Shown here: in pieces, positions 1 to 6,737 of the stretch
Layout of the letters: every line of letters starts with the position of its first letter
Position numbering within the stretch: position 1 is the stretch's first letter
From: an uncultured Clostridia bacterium
GTDB taxonomy: Bacteria; Bacillota; Clostridia; TANB77; CAG-508
NCBI GenBank assembly: GCA_947584125.1
Contig: CANPWI010000011.1
Coordinates: 1-19,215 of the forward strand
DNA: 19,215 bases
Reading direction: 5' to 3'
Translations under genes and position numbers: made by a program
Notes under the pieces: generated by a model
What the model saw: the letters and a program-made list of their open reading frames with translations, nothing else
Database searches by the model: none
What the model was told of the DNA's origin: nothing

Positions 1-582
1 ACTCCTGTGTGTACAACAGAAATAATAGCATTTAGTAAAGCTAATACATATTTTGAACAAATGAATACATGTTTATTAGGATTAAGTGTAGATAGTAATA
101 GCTCACATTTAGCATGGTTATATGATATTTATTGTAAAACTGGTGTTAGAGTTCCTTTTCCAATAATTGCAGATAGAAATGGAGAAATCTCAAGAAAATA
201 TGGAATGATTGCAAATGACATATCTACTACAGAAACAGTTAGAAATGTATTTATAATAGATGATAAAGGAGTTGTAAGAGTAATATTAGTATATCCATTA
301 AATATAGGAAGATTTATTCCTGAAATAATAAGAATTGTAAACGCATTACAAATTGCTGACTGCAATAATGCTTCAACACCAGCAAACTGGATGCCAAATG
401 AACCAGTTATTATTCCTTCACCAAAAACATTTTTAGAATTAGAAGAAAGAAACAAAGAAATACAAAAGGAGAGAAATGGAATGAGTTGGTACTTAAGCTT
501 CAAGAATCCAAAAGAATGTAATAAAATAGAAAATACTAGAAATAATCAATTAAATGAGGCAGAAAAACAGAATAAAAATTAA
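1..582 (+). CDS. 1-Cys peroxiredoxin (Prx6-type), 5' end cut off by window
   Basis: Thiol peroxidase that would reduce hydrogen peroxide and organic peroxides in the cytoplasm. The reading frame is open from base 1 and begins T-P-V-C-T-T-E, the peroxidatic-cysteine motif of AhpC/TSA proteins (Cys codon at 10-12), so roughly the first 40-45 residues lie outside the window; a GTG at 7 is inside the motif and is not a start. LGLSVDSNSSHLAWL-type sequence follows the active site. The long C-terminal part with T-P-A-N-W-M-P-N-E-P-V-I-I-P (about codons 125-140 here) is typical of the Prx6 subgroup rather than of typical 2-Cys enzymes. The tail after about codon 165 is Asn/Lys/Glu-rich and not conserved-looking. 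No convincing terminator follows; only an AT-only inverted repeat near 595-640. Family call is secure; the exact substrate is not known. Confidence 0.9.
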   Translation, partial: TPVCTTEIIAFSKANTYFEQMNTCLLGLSVDSNSSHLAWLYDIYCKTGVRVPFPIIADRNGEISRKYGMIANDISTTETVRNVFIIDDKGVVRVILVYPLNIGRFIPEIIRIVNALQIADCNNASTPANWMPNEPVIIPSPKTFLELEERNKEIQKERNGMSWYLSFKNPKECNKIENTRNNQLNEAEKQNKN

Positions 583-721
583 AATTAATAAAATAATAAT
601 TAATAAATTTAAAAATTAATATTTTTTTATACCAAAATTATCCAATTAAACATTAATTTTCAATTATAATAAAGAAAATATAGGATATACTAATTATATT
701 AAACATTAGGAGGTTAATGAT

Positions 722-889
722 ATGGATAAGAATCAAAAAATAAACTGTACAGTAGGAAGTTGTAAATATAATGATGAGCAAAGACAACAATGTATGTTAG
801 AACAAATTATTGTTGAACCAATACTTGGATGTGATACAAAAGAACCAGACGAATCAATGTGTTCAAGTTATGAAAATAATGAAGAATAG
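722..889 (+). CDS. DUF1540 small Cys-rich protein, 55 aa
   Basis: A 55-residue protein starting MDKNQKINCTVGSCKYND. It has four cysteines (residues 9, 14, 24 and 37) plus a fifth near residue 47, in the spacing C-x4-C-x9-C-x12-C-x9-C. The motif C-x-V-x2-C-x-Y-N with a later V-E-P-I-L-G-C segment is that of DUF1540, a family common in spore-forming and gut Bacillota. Function is unknown; the cysteine pattern suggests a metal-binding fold (inference). AGGAGG at 708-713, eight bases before the ATG, fixes the start. It stands alone between the peroxiredoxin and a tRNA and is followed by an inverted repeat at 897-917. Confidence 0.85.
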   Translation: MDKNQKINCTVGSCKYNDEQRQQCMLEQIIVEPILGCDTKEPDESMCSSYENNEE

Positions 890-896
890 AAAAAAG

Positions 897-917
897 GAAC
901 CATAAATTTTATGGTTC
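897..917 (+). terminator. Hairpin after the DUF1540 gene
   Basis: GAACCATAAA pairs perfectly with TTTATGGTTC (10 bp) around a single unpaired T, which in practice means a stem of 8-9 bp with a small loop. It lies 7 bases after the DUF1540 stop and has an A-run on its left side. The right side lacks a clean T-tract, so termination is plausible but unproven; it may act better on the minus strand. Confidence 0.45.
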
Positions 918-947
918 TAAATTTATGCAAAAAATTAAATTAAAGTA

Positions 948-977
948 TTGACATATAAATAAAAAATGTGCTATTAT
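948..977 (+). promoter_or_regulatory. Promoter of tRNA-Leu
   Basis: TTGACA (948-953), an 18-base spacer, and TATTAT (972-977) preceded by TGC, an extended -10. Transcription would start near 984, about 17 bases before the mature tRNA 5' end. Confidence 0.75.
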
Positions 978-1000
978 ATTTAAGTAATAAATTTATAAAT

Positions 1001-1084
1001 GCGGATGTGGCGGAATTGGTAGACGCGCTGGTCTTAGGAACCAGTGCCAAAAGCGTGGGGGTTCGAGTCCCTTCATCCGCACCA
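1001..1084 (+). tRNA. tRNA-Leu (anticodon UAG)
   Basis: Acceptor stem GCGGATG (1001-1007) pairs with CATCCGC (1074-1080), followed by A and an encoded CCA (1082-1084). The anticodon stem CTGGT/ACCAG encloses the loop CTTAGGA, giving anticodon TAG (reads CUN, chiefly CUA). The T arm GGG-GTTCGAG-TCCC and a long variable arm mark it as a class II leucine tRNA. It reads leucine CUA codons, which are fairly frequent in this AT-rich genome. The 3' end is a frequent target for integrating elements, and the downstream region does look foreign. Confidence 0.97.
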
Positions 1085-1091
1085 CAGTAAG

Positions 1092-1121
1092 AAAACAGAG
1101 ATTTTTATATCTCTGTTTTTG
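1092..1121 (+). terminator. Rho-independent terminator of tRNA-Leu
   Basis: AAAACAGAGAT (1092-1102) pairs perfectly with ATCTCTGTTTT (1109-1119), an 11-bp stem with a 6-base loop, and runs into a T-tract. It starts 7 bases after the tRNA CCA. Confidence 0.9.
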
Positions 1122-1139
1122 TTTGCAATAAACTTTTTT

Positions 1140-1172
1140 ACTGCAAAATTACTGCAAAATTACTGCAACAAA
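1140..1172. repeat. Tandem 11-bp repeat, ACTGCAAAATT
   Basis: Two exact copies (1140-1150, 1151-1161) and a third partial copy (ACTGCAA) from 1162. The adjoining TTGCAATAAA at 1123-1132 carries a related TGCAA core. The placement right after a tRNA terminator would fit arm-type binding sites of an integrase, but no integrase gene is in the window. Confidence 0.7.
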
Positions 1173-1291
1173 AATTTTAAACCGTTTCAAAAGGAATGGT
1201 CTTTTTTGAACAAAAATAAATTACTTGACATTTACAAACAATATAGTGGTATAAGTGCATTGAAATTTAACCAGAAATGGAAATTATTCAC

Positions 1292-1320
1292 TTGAAAATA
1301 TTATGTTACCATGATATAAT
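1292..1320 (+). promoter_or_regulatory. Strong promoter for the prophage-like membrane protein
   Basis: TTGAAA (1292-1297), 17-base spacer, TATAAT (1315-1320) with an upstream TG (1312-1313), giving an extended -10. The start near 1327 leaves a leader of about 98 bases, which contains a small inverted repeat CCTGT/ACAGG (1359-1375). Confidence 0.75.
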
Positions 1321-1425
1321 TATATTATTCTAGTGCATTCTAGACTTATTTTTGTACTCCTGTTTTCATCACAGGTTTATATATATGCAACTATTGTAAA
1401 ATGATTATTTTAAGGAGGAATTTGT

Positions 1426-1923
1426 ATGTTAATTCTGATTTTAGGAATAGCAGTGCTTGCTCTTGTAACATTTTCAGTGTTGACGGTAAGATATGCTAAT
1501 AGGGACAGTAAATATGAGGGTACTATCTATGATTTATTTTTTGTATTTTTTGTGATGTCCGGAATGTCTGGTCTTTTATGCGTAAGTTTAATTATTGCAA
1601 TTTGTTGCTCAATAACCGAAGTAGCAACCGCAAATATTTTAGATGAAAAAATTGCAATGTATCAAGAAGAAAATACAGCTATTGAACAGGACATTGATAA
1701 GATTGTGAAGGAATATTTGGCGCATGAACATGACACATTTGCTGACCTGAAAACAGAAGAAAGTTCAATTACTTTGGTTACGCTTTTTCCTGAACTCAAG
1801 TCTGATACTCTTGTGCAACAACAGTTAGAAATTTATGTTGCTAACAATGCTAAGATAAAGAGTTTAAAGGAGGAAAAAATCAATATTGCCAAGACAAAGT
1901 GGATACTATACTTTGGCAGGTAA
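1426..1923 (+). CDS. Two-TM membrane protein with cytoplasmic or external helical tail, prophage-like hypothetical (165 aa)
   Basis: Not a functionally known family. Residues 2-21 and about 35-62 are hydrophobic membrane segments; residues 70-160 are charged and helical (Y-Q-E-E-N, I-E-Q-D-I-D-K-I-V), with F-P-E-L-K-S-D near 121 and a W-I-L-Y-F-G end. Small proteins with this end pattern are familiar to me as hypothetical proteins of Bacillota prophages and mobile elements (recall, not a search). AAGGAGGA at 1412-1419 gives a strong RBS. Codon use (GCG, CTG, GTG, CGC-type choices) is visibly less AT-biased than that of its neighbours, which with the tRNA location suggests horizontal transfer. 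It is a single-gene transcription unit with its own promoter and a strong terminator. Possible roles such as superinfection exclusion are speculation. Confidence 0.75.
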   Translation: MLILILGIAVLALVTFSVLTVRYANRDSKYEGTIYDLFFVFFVMSGMSGLLCVSLIIAICCSITEVATANILDEKIAMYQEENTAIEQDIDKIVKEYLAHEHDTFADLKTEESSITLVTLFPELKSDTLVQQQLEIYVANNAKIKSLKEEKINIAKTKWILYFGR

Positions 1924-1932
1924 TTGAAGTGT

Positions 1933-1979
1933 AAAAACTGTTTGATGATGAAAAATTATCAAACAGTTTTTGTTTTTTT
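1933..1979 (+). terminator. Strong rho-independent terminator
   Basis: AAAAACTGTTTGAT (1933-1946) pairs perfectly with ATCAAACAGTTTTT (1958-1971), a 14-bp stem with an 11-base loop followed by GTTTTTTT. It begins 9 bases after the stop of the membrane protein gene. Confidence 0.95.
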
Positions 1980-2043
1980 AGTAATTTATTCATTATAATA
2001 TCCATATATATGTATAGATAAAAAATATAGGAGGATATTATAA

Positions 2044-2808
2044 ATGAAAATAATCAAATTGAATAAGAAAAGTATATTAAAAGTAGGAATATTTGTTATA
2101 TTTGCAATAACTATTTGCATTGCTTCTACATCATTTGGAATGCAACATTATTATAAAGTAGATTTTTCAACAGGACTTGTAACTGCAACAACTTTAAATG
2201 TTAGGAGTGGTCCAGGTACAGGATATAACATAGTTACAACAGTAAAAAAGAATGAATATATTAGAGTATTTGCAGGAGTGGGAGACTGGTATATTGTTCA
2301 GGTAGAAGGCGATTATATTGGAGCAGTTAGTCAAAAATACATAAAACCAATTTATCCTAATAGTAACAATACTGGAACAAATACAGGAACTAATACATCA
2401 CAAAATAATCAAACAACTACCAATTTAAGCACAGATGAAAAAGAAGTATTTAATTTAATTAATAATCAAAGAACTCAAAATGGACTTTCTGCATTAAAAA
2501 TAGATGCGGAAGCATTAAATGTAGCAAGGATTAAAGCAAAGGATTTGGTAGATAATAATTATTTTTCACACAATTCACCAATATATGGTTCTCCATTTGA
2601 CATGCTAAAAAGTTTTAAAGTTTCATACAAATCAGCAGGAGAAAATTTAGCAGGAAATTCTACTAATAGTGGAGCAGTAAATGCTTGGATGAATTCATCT
2701 GGTCATAGAGCAAATATTTTAAATAGTTCATTCAATTATACAGGAATAGGAGTAGTAAGTAGTCCTAAATATGGTAAAATTTATGTTCAAATTTTTCTAG
2801 GAAAATAG
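2044..2808 (+). CDS. Secreted SH3b-CAP domain protein (YkwD-like), 254 aa
   Basis: Exported protein of the CAP/SCP-PR1 superfamily with a wall-binding module. Residues 1-32 are a signal peptide (basic N-end, hydrophobic stretch 12-28). Residues about 45-104 are a bacterial SH3 domain: T-L-N-V-R-S-G-P-G-T-G-Y-N at 50-62 is its hallmark. Residues 105-130 are a Thr/Asn/Gly-rich linker. Residues about 131-253 are the CAP domain with the pocket residues H176 (in F-S-H-N-S-P), E200 (in A-G-E-N-L-A) and H221 (in S-G-H-R-A-N-I-L). Bacterial proteins of this design bind peptidoglycan through SH3b; the chemistry of bacterial CAP domains is largely unknown. AGGAGG at 2029-2034 supports the start. A possible -10 TATAAT is at 1994-1999 but its -35 would overlap the previous terminator. 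It ends in a two-way terminator shared with the convergent gene. Confidence 0.92.
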   Translation: MKIIKLNKKSILKVGIFVIFAITICIASTSFGMQHYYKVDFSTGLVTATTLNVRSGPGTGYNIVTTVKKNEYIRVFAGVGDWYIVQVEGDYIGAVSQKYIKPIYPNSNNTGTNTGTNTSQNNQTTTNLSTDEKEVFNLINNQRTQNGLSALKIDAEALNVARIKAKDLVDNNYFSHNSPIYGSPFDMLKSFKVSYKSAGENLAGNSTNSGAVNAWMNSSGHRANILNSSFNYTGIGVVSSPKYGKIYVQIFLGK

Positions 2809-2809
2809 A

Positions 2810-2840
2810 AGAAATCCCCAATTTTGGGGATTTCTCTTTG
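2810..2840. terminator. Bidirectional terminator between convergent genes
   Basis: AGAAATCCCC (2810-2819) pairs perfectly with GGGGATTTCT (2826-2835). A T-rich stretch follows on the + strand, and TTCTTCTATTTT follows on the - strand, so it can serve both the CAP gene and the minus-strand gene ending at 2844. Confidence 0.85.
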
Positions 2841-2843
2841 TTA

Positions 2844-3176
2844 TTACATTTTCTCAGAATAAATGGATAATAACTTCTTTTTATAGTTCATTGTAAGCTT
2901 GAGCCATATATCTTCAGAATAAATCCTGAAATATTCTTTTTCGATTAAGCTTTTTAGAAAGTCTAAATCGATATAATCAGAGTAATTACATCTAATTGTA
3001 AAACTTGCATAGTACATGTAGCTTGTTTCACAATAAGAGCTTCCAACGAAAAAGGGAATACCAACTTGGCGACCTTTTTCCATTTTGAAATGTAAATACT
3101 CAATGCCTAAGCTTTTGAACTCATCAAAAAACTTTTGTGTAAACTGCTTTGCCCGAGGAAAACTAAAATTATCCAT
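2844..3176 (-). CDS. Unrecognised small soluble protein, 110 aa
   Basis: I do not recognise this family. The product starts M-D-N-F-S-F-P-R-A-K-Q. An upstream in-frame ATG at 3194 is possible, but the sequence AAAGGAGGG lies between it and the ATG at 3176, so that site is the RBS and 3176 is the better start. The protein has no membrane segment or signal peptide, two cysteines, and alternating aromatic/hydrophobic residues (Y-M-Y-Y-A-S-F-T-I) that suggest an alpha/beta fold. It lies 84 bases downstream of pepF on the same strand, so it may be co-transcribed, but a candidate promoter of its own is present. No function can be given. Confidence 0.7.
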   Translation of the reverse strand: MDNFSFPRAKQFTQKFFDEFKSLGIEYLHFKMEKGRQVGIPFFVGSSYCETSYMYYASFTIRCNYSDYIDLDFLKSLIEKEYFRIYSEDIWLKLTMNYKKKLLSIYSEKM

Positions 3177-3218
3177 ACTAACCCTCCTTTGCATAACATA
3201 ATAACAACGCTTTTTTAG

Positions 3219-3247
3219 TGTATAATATTATATAATACAATAGTAAA
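3219..3247 (-). promoter_or_regulatory. Candidate promoter for the 110-aa protein gene
   Basis: Read on the minus strand: TTTACT (3247-3242), 17-base spacer, TATACA (3224-3219). It lies about 45 bases before the start at 3176. The region is AT-only, so chance matches are likely. Confidence 0.4.
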
Positions 3248-3260
3248 AAAAGCAATGATT

Positions 3261-5027
3261 TTATAAACATTCTTTAAAATCGTTTAAAAGTTTTTCAAAG
3301 TTTTTAAAGGCTTCATCATATATTATATCATCTAATGGATTAACTCCAGCATCTTTTAGTAATTCAATAGGGTCTTTTGTACATCCAGATTTCAAAAAGT
3401 TTAAGTATTTTTCTTTTTGCTCAGTATTTCCGTTATATATTCTTGATGCAATAACTGAAGATACACATTGACCAACAGTATATTTATAAACATAATAATT
3501 ATAGTAAAAGTGTGGTACAGCATAACAAAAATAATTAGAAAGTTCTGTAACATTAACATCACTACCCCAATACTCTTTTGTTAAATCTCCATAAAGACTT
3601 GTAATTGTATGGTTTGAAAGACCTTCATTATTAGAAGCTTTTTCGTGTAATATATTTTCAAAGTTAGCAAAAAATGGTTGTCTATATATTAAAGTTATAT
3701 TTTCAAATATTTGGTTATATAATAAATATGCTTTTTCTTCTTTAGATTTAGCTTTTTCAAGTAATGTATACATTAATAAATTTTCATTAACAGTGGATGC
3801 AACCTCAGCTACAAATATCTTATAATCATATAATATATAAGGTTGATTGTGAGATGAATAGTATGAATGTACACTATGACCAAGTTCGTGAATTAGAGTG
3901 AATATTGATTTTACATCATCTAAATAACTCATTAAAATATAAGGATTTGTATCATAGCAACCAGAAGAATATGCTCCTTGTCTTTTGCCAGTATGAGTAT
4001 AATAATCAATCCATCTTTCATTTCTTGCTTTTTCTAATATTTTTTGATAATCCTCTCCAAAACATTTAGTAGCTTCAAAAATTAAATCAAAAGCATCATT
4101 TAAACTATATTTTATATCAGGCTCTTTAGCTAGAGGTACATTCATATCATAAATTTCTAATTTATCTTTATTCATAATTTTTTTTCTAAGAGATACATAA
4201 TCAAGTAAAAGGTAATGATATTTATTAAGTGCCATATCTATTACTTTATAAAATAATTCTTTTGGTACATTATCTGAAAATAAACTAGCTTCTAAAGGTG
4301 AATTAAATTTATGTACTTTAGAATAGAAAACATCACGCTTAATTGTACCTGATAAAGTACTTGCAAAAACATTACCAAATTTTTTGTATTCTCCATATAA
4401 ATTTTCATAAGCTTGTTTTCTTATATTTTCATCAGGATTTTTTAAAAATTCTGAAAGAGTTTCTTGATTTAAAAATTCTTCTTTACCATTTATATTAACA
4501 GGCTTAAATTCAGGACGAAAAACTGAATATGTTTCATAAGGTGAATTTAAAATAGAGTCTGCTTTAGCAATAACATCCTCGACCTCATCACTTGCTAAAT
4601 GTGAGCTACTTCTTAAAATATCATTAATATATTTACTATATATTTTGGTGTTATCAGAAGAAATAACTTCTTTTGCTTTTTCAGGATTTTTTGAAATAGT
4701 TAAATCTATAAAAACAGTATTTTGAGAGTAATCGTCATATAAGCTAAGAACTTGTGAATATAAATTTTGTATTTCATTATTCTCTGGTTCAACATCAACT
4801 GCTAAATGAGTATATTGATACATCTTTTCAAGTTTTCTACAAGTATCTTCTATTAATTTCATAAATTCTAAAAAGGTTTCAGCATTATCTAAAAACTTTT
4901 CTTTAAAACTAGGAATCAAACTTATATTTTCTTTTACTTTATTAAAGTCTAGATAAAAATCTTCATTAGATTTATAAATTAAAGATAAATCCCATTTTAA
5001 ATTTTCATCAATTTCATTTCTGTTCAT
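3261..5027 (-). CDS. pepF: Oligoendopeptidase F, M3 family zinc peptidase (588 aa)
   Basis: Cytoplasmic zinc metallopeptidase that cleaves short peptides. The zinc motif H-E-L-G-H is at residues 380-384 with the third ligand E408 in E-V-A-S-T-V-N-E, the M3B pattern. R-Q-G-A-Y-S-S-G-C-Y precedes it, and the C-terminal Y-Y-N-Y-Y-V-Y-K-Y-T block is also characteristic. Length is normal for PepF (about 600 aa). An ATG at 5063 would add 12 residues, but GGAGG at 5037-5033 sits 5 bases before the ATG at 5027, which therefore is the likely start. It is transcribed from its own promoter, divergent from the DUF5665 gene. Roles reported for PepF include peptide turnover and signal-peptide degradation; which applies here is not visible. 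Confidence 0.96.
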   Translation of the reverse strand: MNRNEIDENLKWDLSLIYKSNEDFYLDFNKVKENISLIPSFKEKFLDNAETFLEFMKLIEDTCRKLEKMYQYTHLAVDVEPENNEIQNLYSQVLSLYDDYSQNTVFIDLTISKNPEKAKEVISSDNTKIYSKYINDILRSSSHLASDEVEDVIAKADSILNSPYETYSVFRPEFKPVNINGKEEFLNQETLSEFLKNPDENIRKQAYENLYGEYKKFGNVFASTLSGTIKRDVFYSKVHKFNSPLEASLFSDNVPKELFYKVIDMALNKYHYLLLDYVSLRKKIMNKDKLEIYDMNVPLAKEPDIKYSLNDAFDLIFEATKCFGEDYQKILEKARNERWIDYYTHTGKRQGAYSSGCYDTNPYILMSYLDDVKSIFTLIHELGHSVHSYYSSHNQPYILYDYKIFVAEVASTVNENLLMYTLLEKAKSKEEKAYLLYNQIFENITLIYRQPFFANFENILHEKASNNEGLSNHTITSLYGDLTKEYWGSDVNVTELSNYFCYAVPHFYYNYYVYKYTVGQCVSSVIASRIYNGNTEQKEKYLNFLKSGCTKDPIELLKDAGVNPLDDIIYDEAFKNFEKLLNDFKECL

Positions 5028-5093
5028 AAAAACCTCCATTCGAGCAATTTGTATGTTGCTCATATAAATATTAAAAATAAATTTTTATAACTT

Positions 5094-5121
5094 ATTATAT
5101 CATTAACAGGTAAAAATACAA
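5094..5121 (-). promoter_or_regulatory. pepF promoter
   Basis: On the minus strand: TTGTAT (5121-5116), 16-base spacer, TGA-TATAAT with the -10 at 5099-5094, an extended -10. Transcription would start near 5087, about 60 bases before the chosen pepF start. Confidence 0.6.
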
Positions 5122-5215
5122 GAGGAAATTTGTCGAATAAAGAATTTATTTTAATATCTAAAAATGTATAAAAAAGGAAAAAAGTAGCATTATAAATATA
5201 TATAGGAGAAAAGAG

Positions 5216-5506
5216 ATGTTTATAAAAAAATCAAAAGCTGATAAACTCATGCAAAATATAGATAAAATAAATTATATATTAGAAAGAAATAATGTTGTAC
5301 AACTTGCAGAAATATTAGGTAGCAAAAAAGAAATATTAAAAAGAAATTTATTATCTGGTATATCAAAAGGAATTGGAATTGGAATAGGTGTAACAATAAT
5401 AACAGCAATAATTGTATTAATATTACAAAAAATTGTAACCTTAAACATTCCAATATTAGGAGATTATATAGCAGATATAGTAGAGATTGTAAAAAATAAA
5501 CTATAA
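5216..5506 (+). CDS. DUF5665 family single-TM protein, 96 aa
   Basis: Short membrane protein. Residues 1-42 are charged and helical. Residues 43-72 contain R-N-L-L-S-G-I-S-K-G-I-G followed by a hydrophobic segment, and the end has N-I-P-I-L-G-D-Y-I-A-D-I-V. This order (charged helix, R-N-L-L-x-G-I-x-x-G-x-G, one TM, I-P-x-x-G-x-x-I-A) is what I know as DUF5665, a Bacillota family of unknown function. RBS AGGAGA at 5204-5209. It lies 83 bases upstream of the polysaccharide locus, which has its own candidate promoter, so a functional link is not implied. Confidence 0.8.
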   Translation: MFIKKSKADKLMQNIDKINYILERNNVVQLAEILGSKKEILKRNLLSGISKGIGIGIGVTIITAIIVLILQKIVTLNIPILGDYIADIVEIVKNKL

Positions 5507-5545
5507 AAACAAATAAAAATTATATATATATAAATGAAAAAAATG

Positions 5546-5574
5546 TTTACAAATAAGAGAATATAATATAAAAT
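5546..5574 (+). promoter_or_regulatory. Candidate promoter for the polysaccharide locus
   Basis: TTTACA (5546-5551), 17-base spacer, TAAAAT (5569-5574). The start would fall near 5581, only about 9 bases before the first ATG of the glycosyltransferase, which has no Shine-Dalgarno site. Confidence 0.5.
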
Positions 5575-5589
5575 AAGAAAAAGTTAAAT

Positions 5590-6618
5590 ATGAAAGGTAA
5601 TATAAATAAAAAAATGGAAGATAAGGTAGATATATTATTAACCACATATAATACAAATCCAAAATTTTTAAACGAGCAAATTAATAGTATTTTAAACCAA
5701 ACCTATTCAAATTTTAATTTAATAATTTCAGACGATTTTTCAAGCAATGAAAATGTTGTTAAAATATTAAAAGAGTTCGAAAAAAAAGACAATAGAATAA
5801 AATTATATATACAAGAAAAAAACATAGGTTGTACAAAAAGTTTTGAATTTTTACTAACAAAATCAACAAGTGAATATATAGCTTTTTCAGACCATGATGA
5901 TATATGGTATCCAACTAAAATAGAAGAATGTGTAAAAGCTATAAAAGAAGAAAATGTTAGTTTAGTATATTGTGATGCAAATCAAATAGATAAAGATGGT
6001 AATATTTTAAATGAAAGTTATTTAAGGTATAAAAATTTACCAATATTAACAAATAAAAAACAAAGTATATTGCCATTTTCAAGACATATTGCAATAGGAT
6101 GTAGTCAATTAATAACTAAAGAAGTAAAAGATATAATGTTACCTTTTACAGATAACACTTTTGCACATGACTGGCATTCATTATATATAGCAAGTAGATT
6201 AAATGGAATTTACTGTATAGATAAACCGCTTCTAGGCTACAGAATACATGAAAATAACATTTTTGGTGGAAGAGATTTAAAACAAAATATAAAAATTTGG
6301 AAAAATAAAAATGGAAATAACTATAAATCTTTTTTAGAATATAGATATAATGTAATAACAAATACATATTTAGCAGGTACAAAAATGTGTAAAGACTATA
6401 GTAATAAAATAAAAGACAATAATTTAGAAATATTAGAAAACAATGTTCTAGAATATTTTAAACAAGCACAAAAATCAAAAATATTTTATTGGAAACTATA
6501 TAAATATTTCAAATATTTATACTTTAAAGGAATAGGAAAAAGATTATATAAAGAAATAGTAATTTTACATTTTCCAATAATAAGTTATTTGGTATTTAAG
6601 ATGGTAAAAAATAAATAA
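5590..6618 (+). CDS. Family-2 glycosyltransferase, RgpB/rhamnosyltransferase-like (342 aa)
   Basis: Cytoplasmic or membrane-associated inverting glycosyltransferase with a GT-A fold. Residues 12-20 (V-D-I-L-L-T-T-Y-N) are the nucleotide-binding beta strand, I-S-D-D (46-49) is the base-binding Asp motif, and D-H-D-D-I-W (101-106) is the metal-binding DXD equivalent. F-A-H-D-W at 191-195 matches the acceptor/catalytic region of rhamnosyltransferase-like GT2 enzymes. A basic, aromatic C-terminus may attach to the membrane. No RBS stands before the ATG at 5590; the next in-frame ATG at 5614 (Met9) is equally possible and would remove a Lys/Asn-rich lead. It resembles the next gene along its whole length (tandem paralogues). 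The dTDP-rhamnose genes downstream make rhamnose a likely donor sugar, by inference only. Confidence 0.9.
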   Translation: MKGNINKKMEDKVDILLTTYNTNPKFLNEQINSILNQTYSNFNLIISDDFSSNENVVKILKEFEKKDNRIKLYIQEKNIGCTKSFEFLLTKSTSEYIAFSDHDDIWYPTKIEECVKAIKEENVSLVYCDANQIDKDGNILNESYLRYKNLPILTNKKQSILPFSRHIAIGCSQLITKEVKDIMLPFTDNTFAHDWHSLYIASRLNGIYCIDKPLLGYRIHENNIFGGRDLKQNIKIWKNKNGNNYKSFLEYRYNVITNTYLAGTKMCKDYSNKIKDNNLEILENNVLEYFKQAQKSKIFYWKLYKYFKYLYFKGIGKRLYKEIVILHFPIISYLVFKMVKNK

Positions 6619-6649
6619 TTTAAAGAAAAAAGCCATCATTAAAATTTCC

Positions 6650-6678
6650 TTGACGAATAACTAACCAAAGTATATAAT
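6650..6678 (+). promoter_or_regulatory. Strong internal promoter before the second GT2 gene
   Basis: TTGACG (6650-6655), 17-base spacer, TATAAT (6673-6678). The start near 6685 leaves a leader of about 50 bases. The AAAGTATA segment across the spacer/-10 junction recurs in the promoter at 8669-8697. Confidence 0.75.
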
Positions 6679-6737
6679 ACAAAAAAGACTAAGCGGTTAT
6701 AAACATTATATTTGTTATTAAAAATAGGAGTGGAATT

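Larger units (their letters stand above)
1085..1425. other. 341-base non-coding stretch after tRNA-Leu
   Basis: Holds, in order: a rho-independent terminator (1092-1121), a tandem 11-bp repeat (about 1140-1172), about 110 bases with no recognisable content, a strong promoter (1292-1320), a roughly 98-base leader and the RBS of the next gene. A frame is open from inside the tRNA to 1295, but it crosses the tRNA and terminator and has no RBS, so no gene is called. No copy of the tRNA 3' end is repeated here, so an att duplication cannot be shown. Confidence 0.6.

Noticed and set aside
129..503. Minus-strand open frame of 124 codons
   Set aside because: Antisense to the peroxiredoxin gene; no RBS and a hydrophobic composition typical of reverse reading of AT-rich genes.
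583..721. Terminator and promoter between peroxiredoxin and DUF1540 genes
   Set aside because: Only AT-only inverted repeats and scattered TATAAT-like strings are present; none has a convincing stem or a -35 partner.
1044..1295. Open frame of 83 codons on the + strand
   Set aside because: It starts inside the tRNA-Leu, crosses its terminator and the tandem repeats, and has no ribosome binding site.
1085..2040. Attachment-site duplication of the tRNA-Leu 3' end
   Set aside because: I looked for a second copy of the T-arm/acceptor sequence downstream and found none, so an integrated element with att sites cannot be claimed.
2361..2430. Thr/Asn-rich stretch in the CAP protein as a variable coding repeat
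   Set aside because: The (T-G-T-N)-like units are imperfect at the DNA level and look like an ordinary flexible linker.
5028..5063. Upstream ATG adding 12 residues to PepF
   Set aside because: The GGAGG at 5037-5033 lies between the two ATGs and is correctly spaced only for the ATG at 5027.
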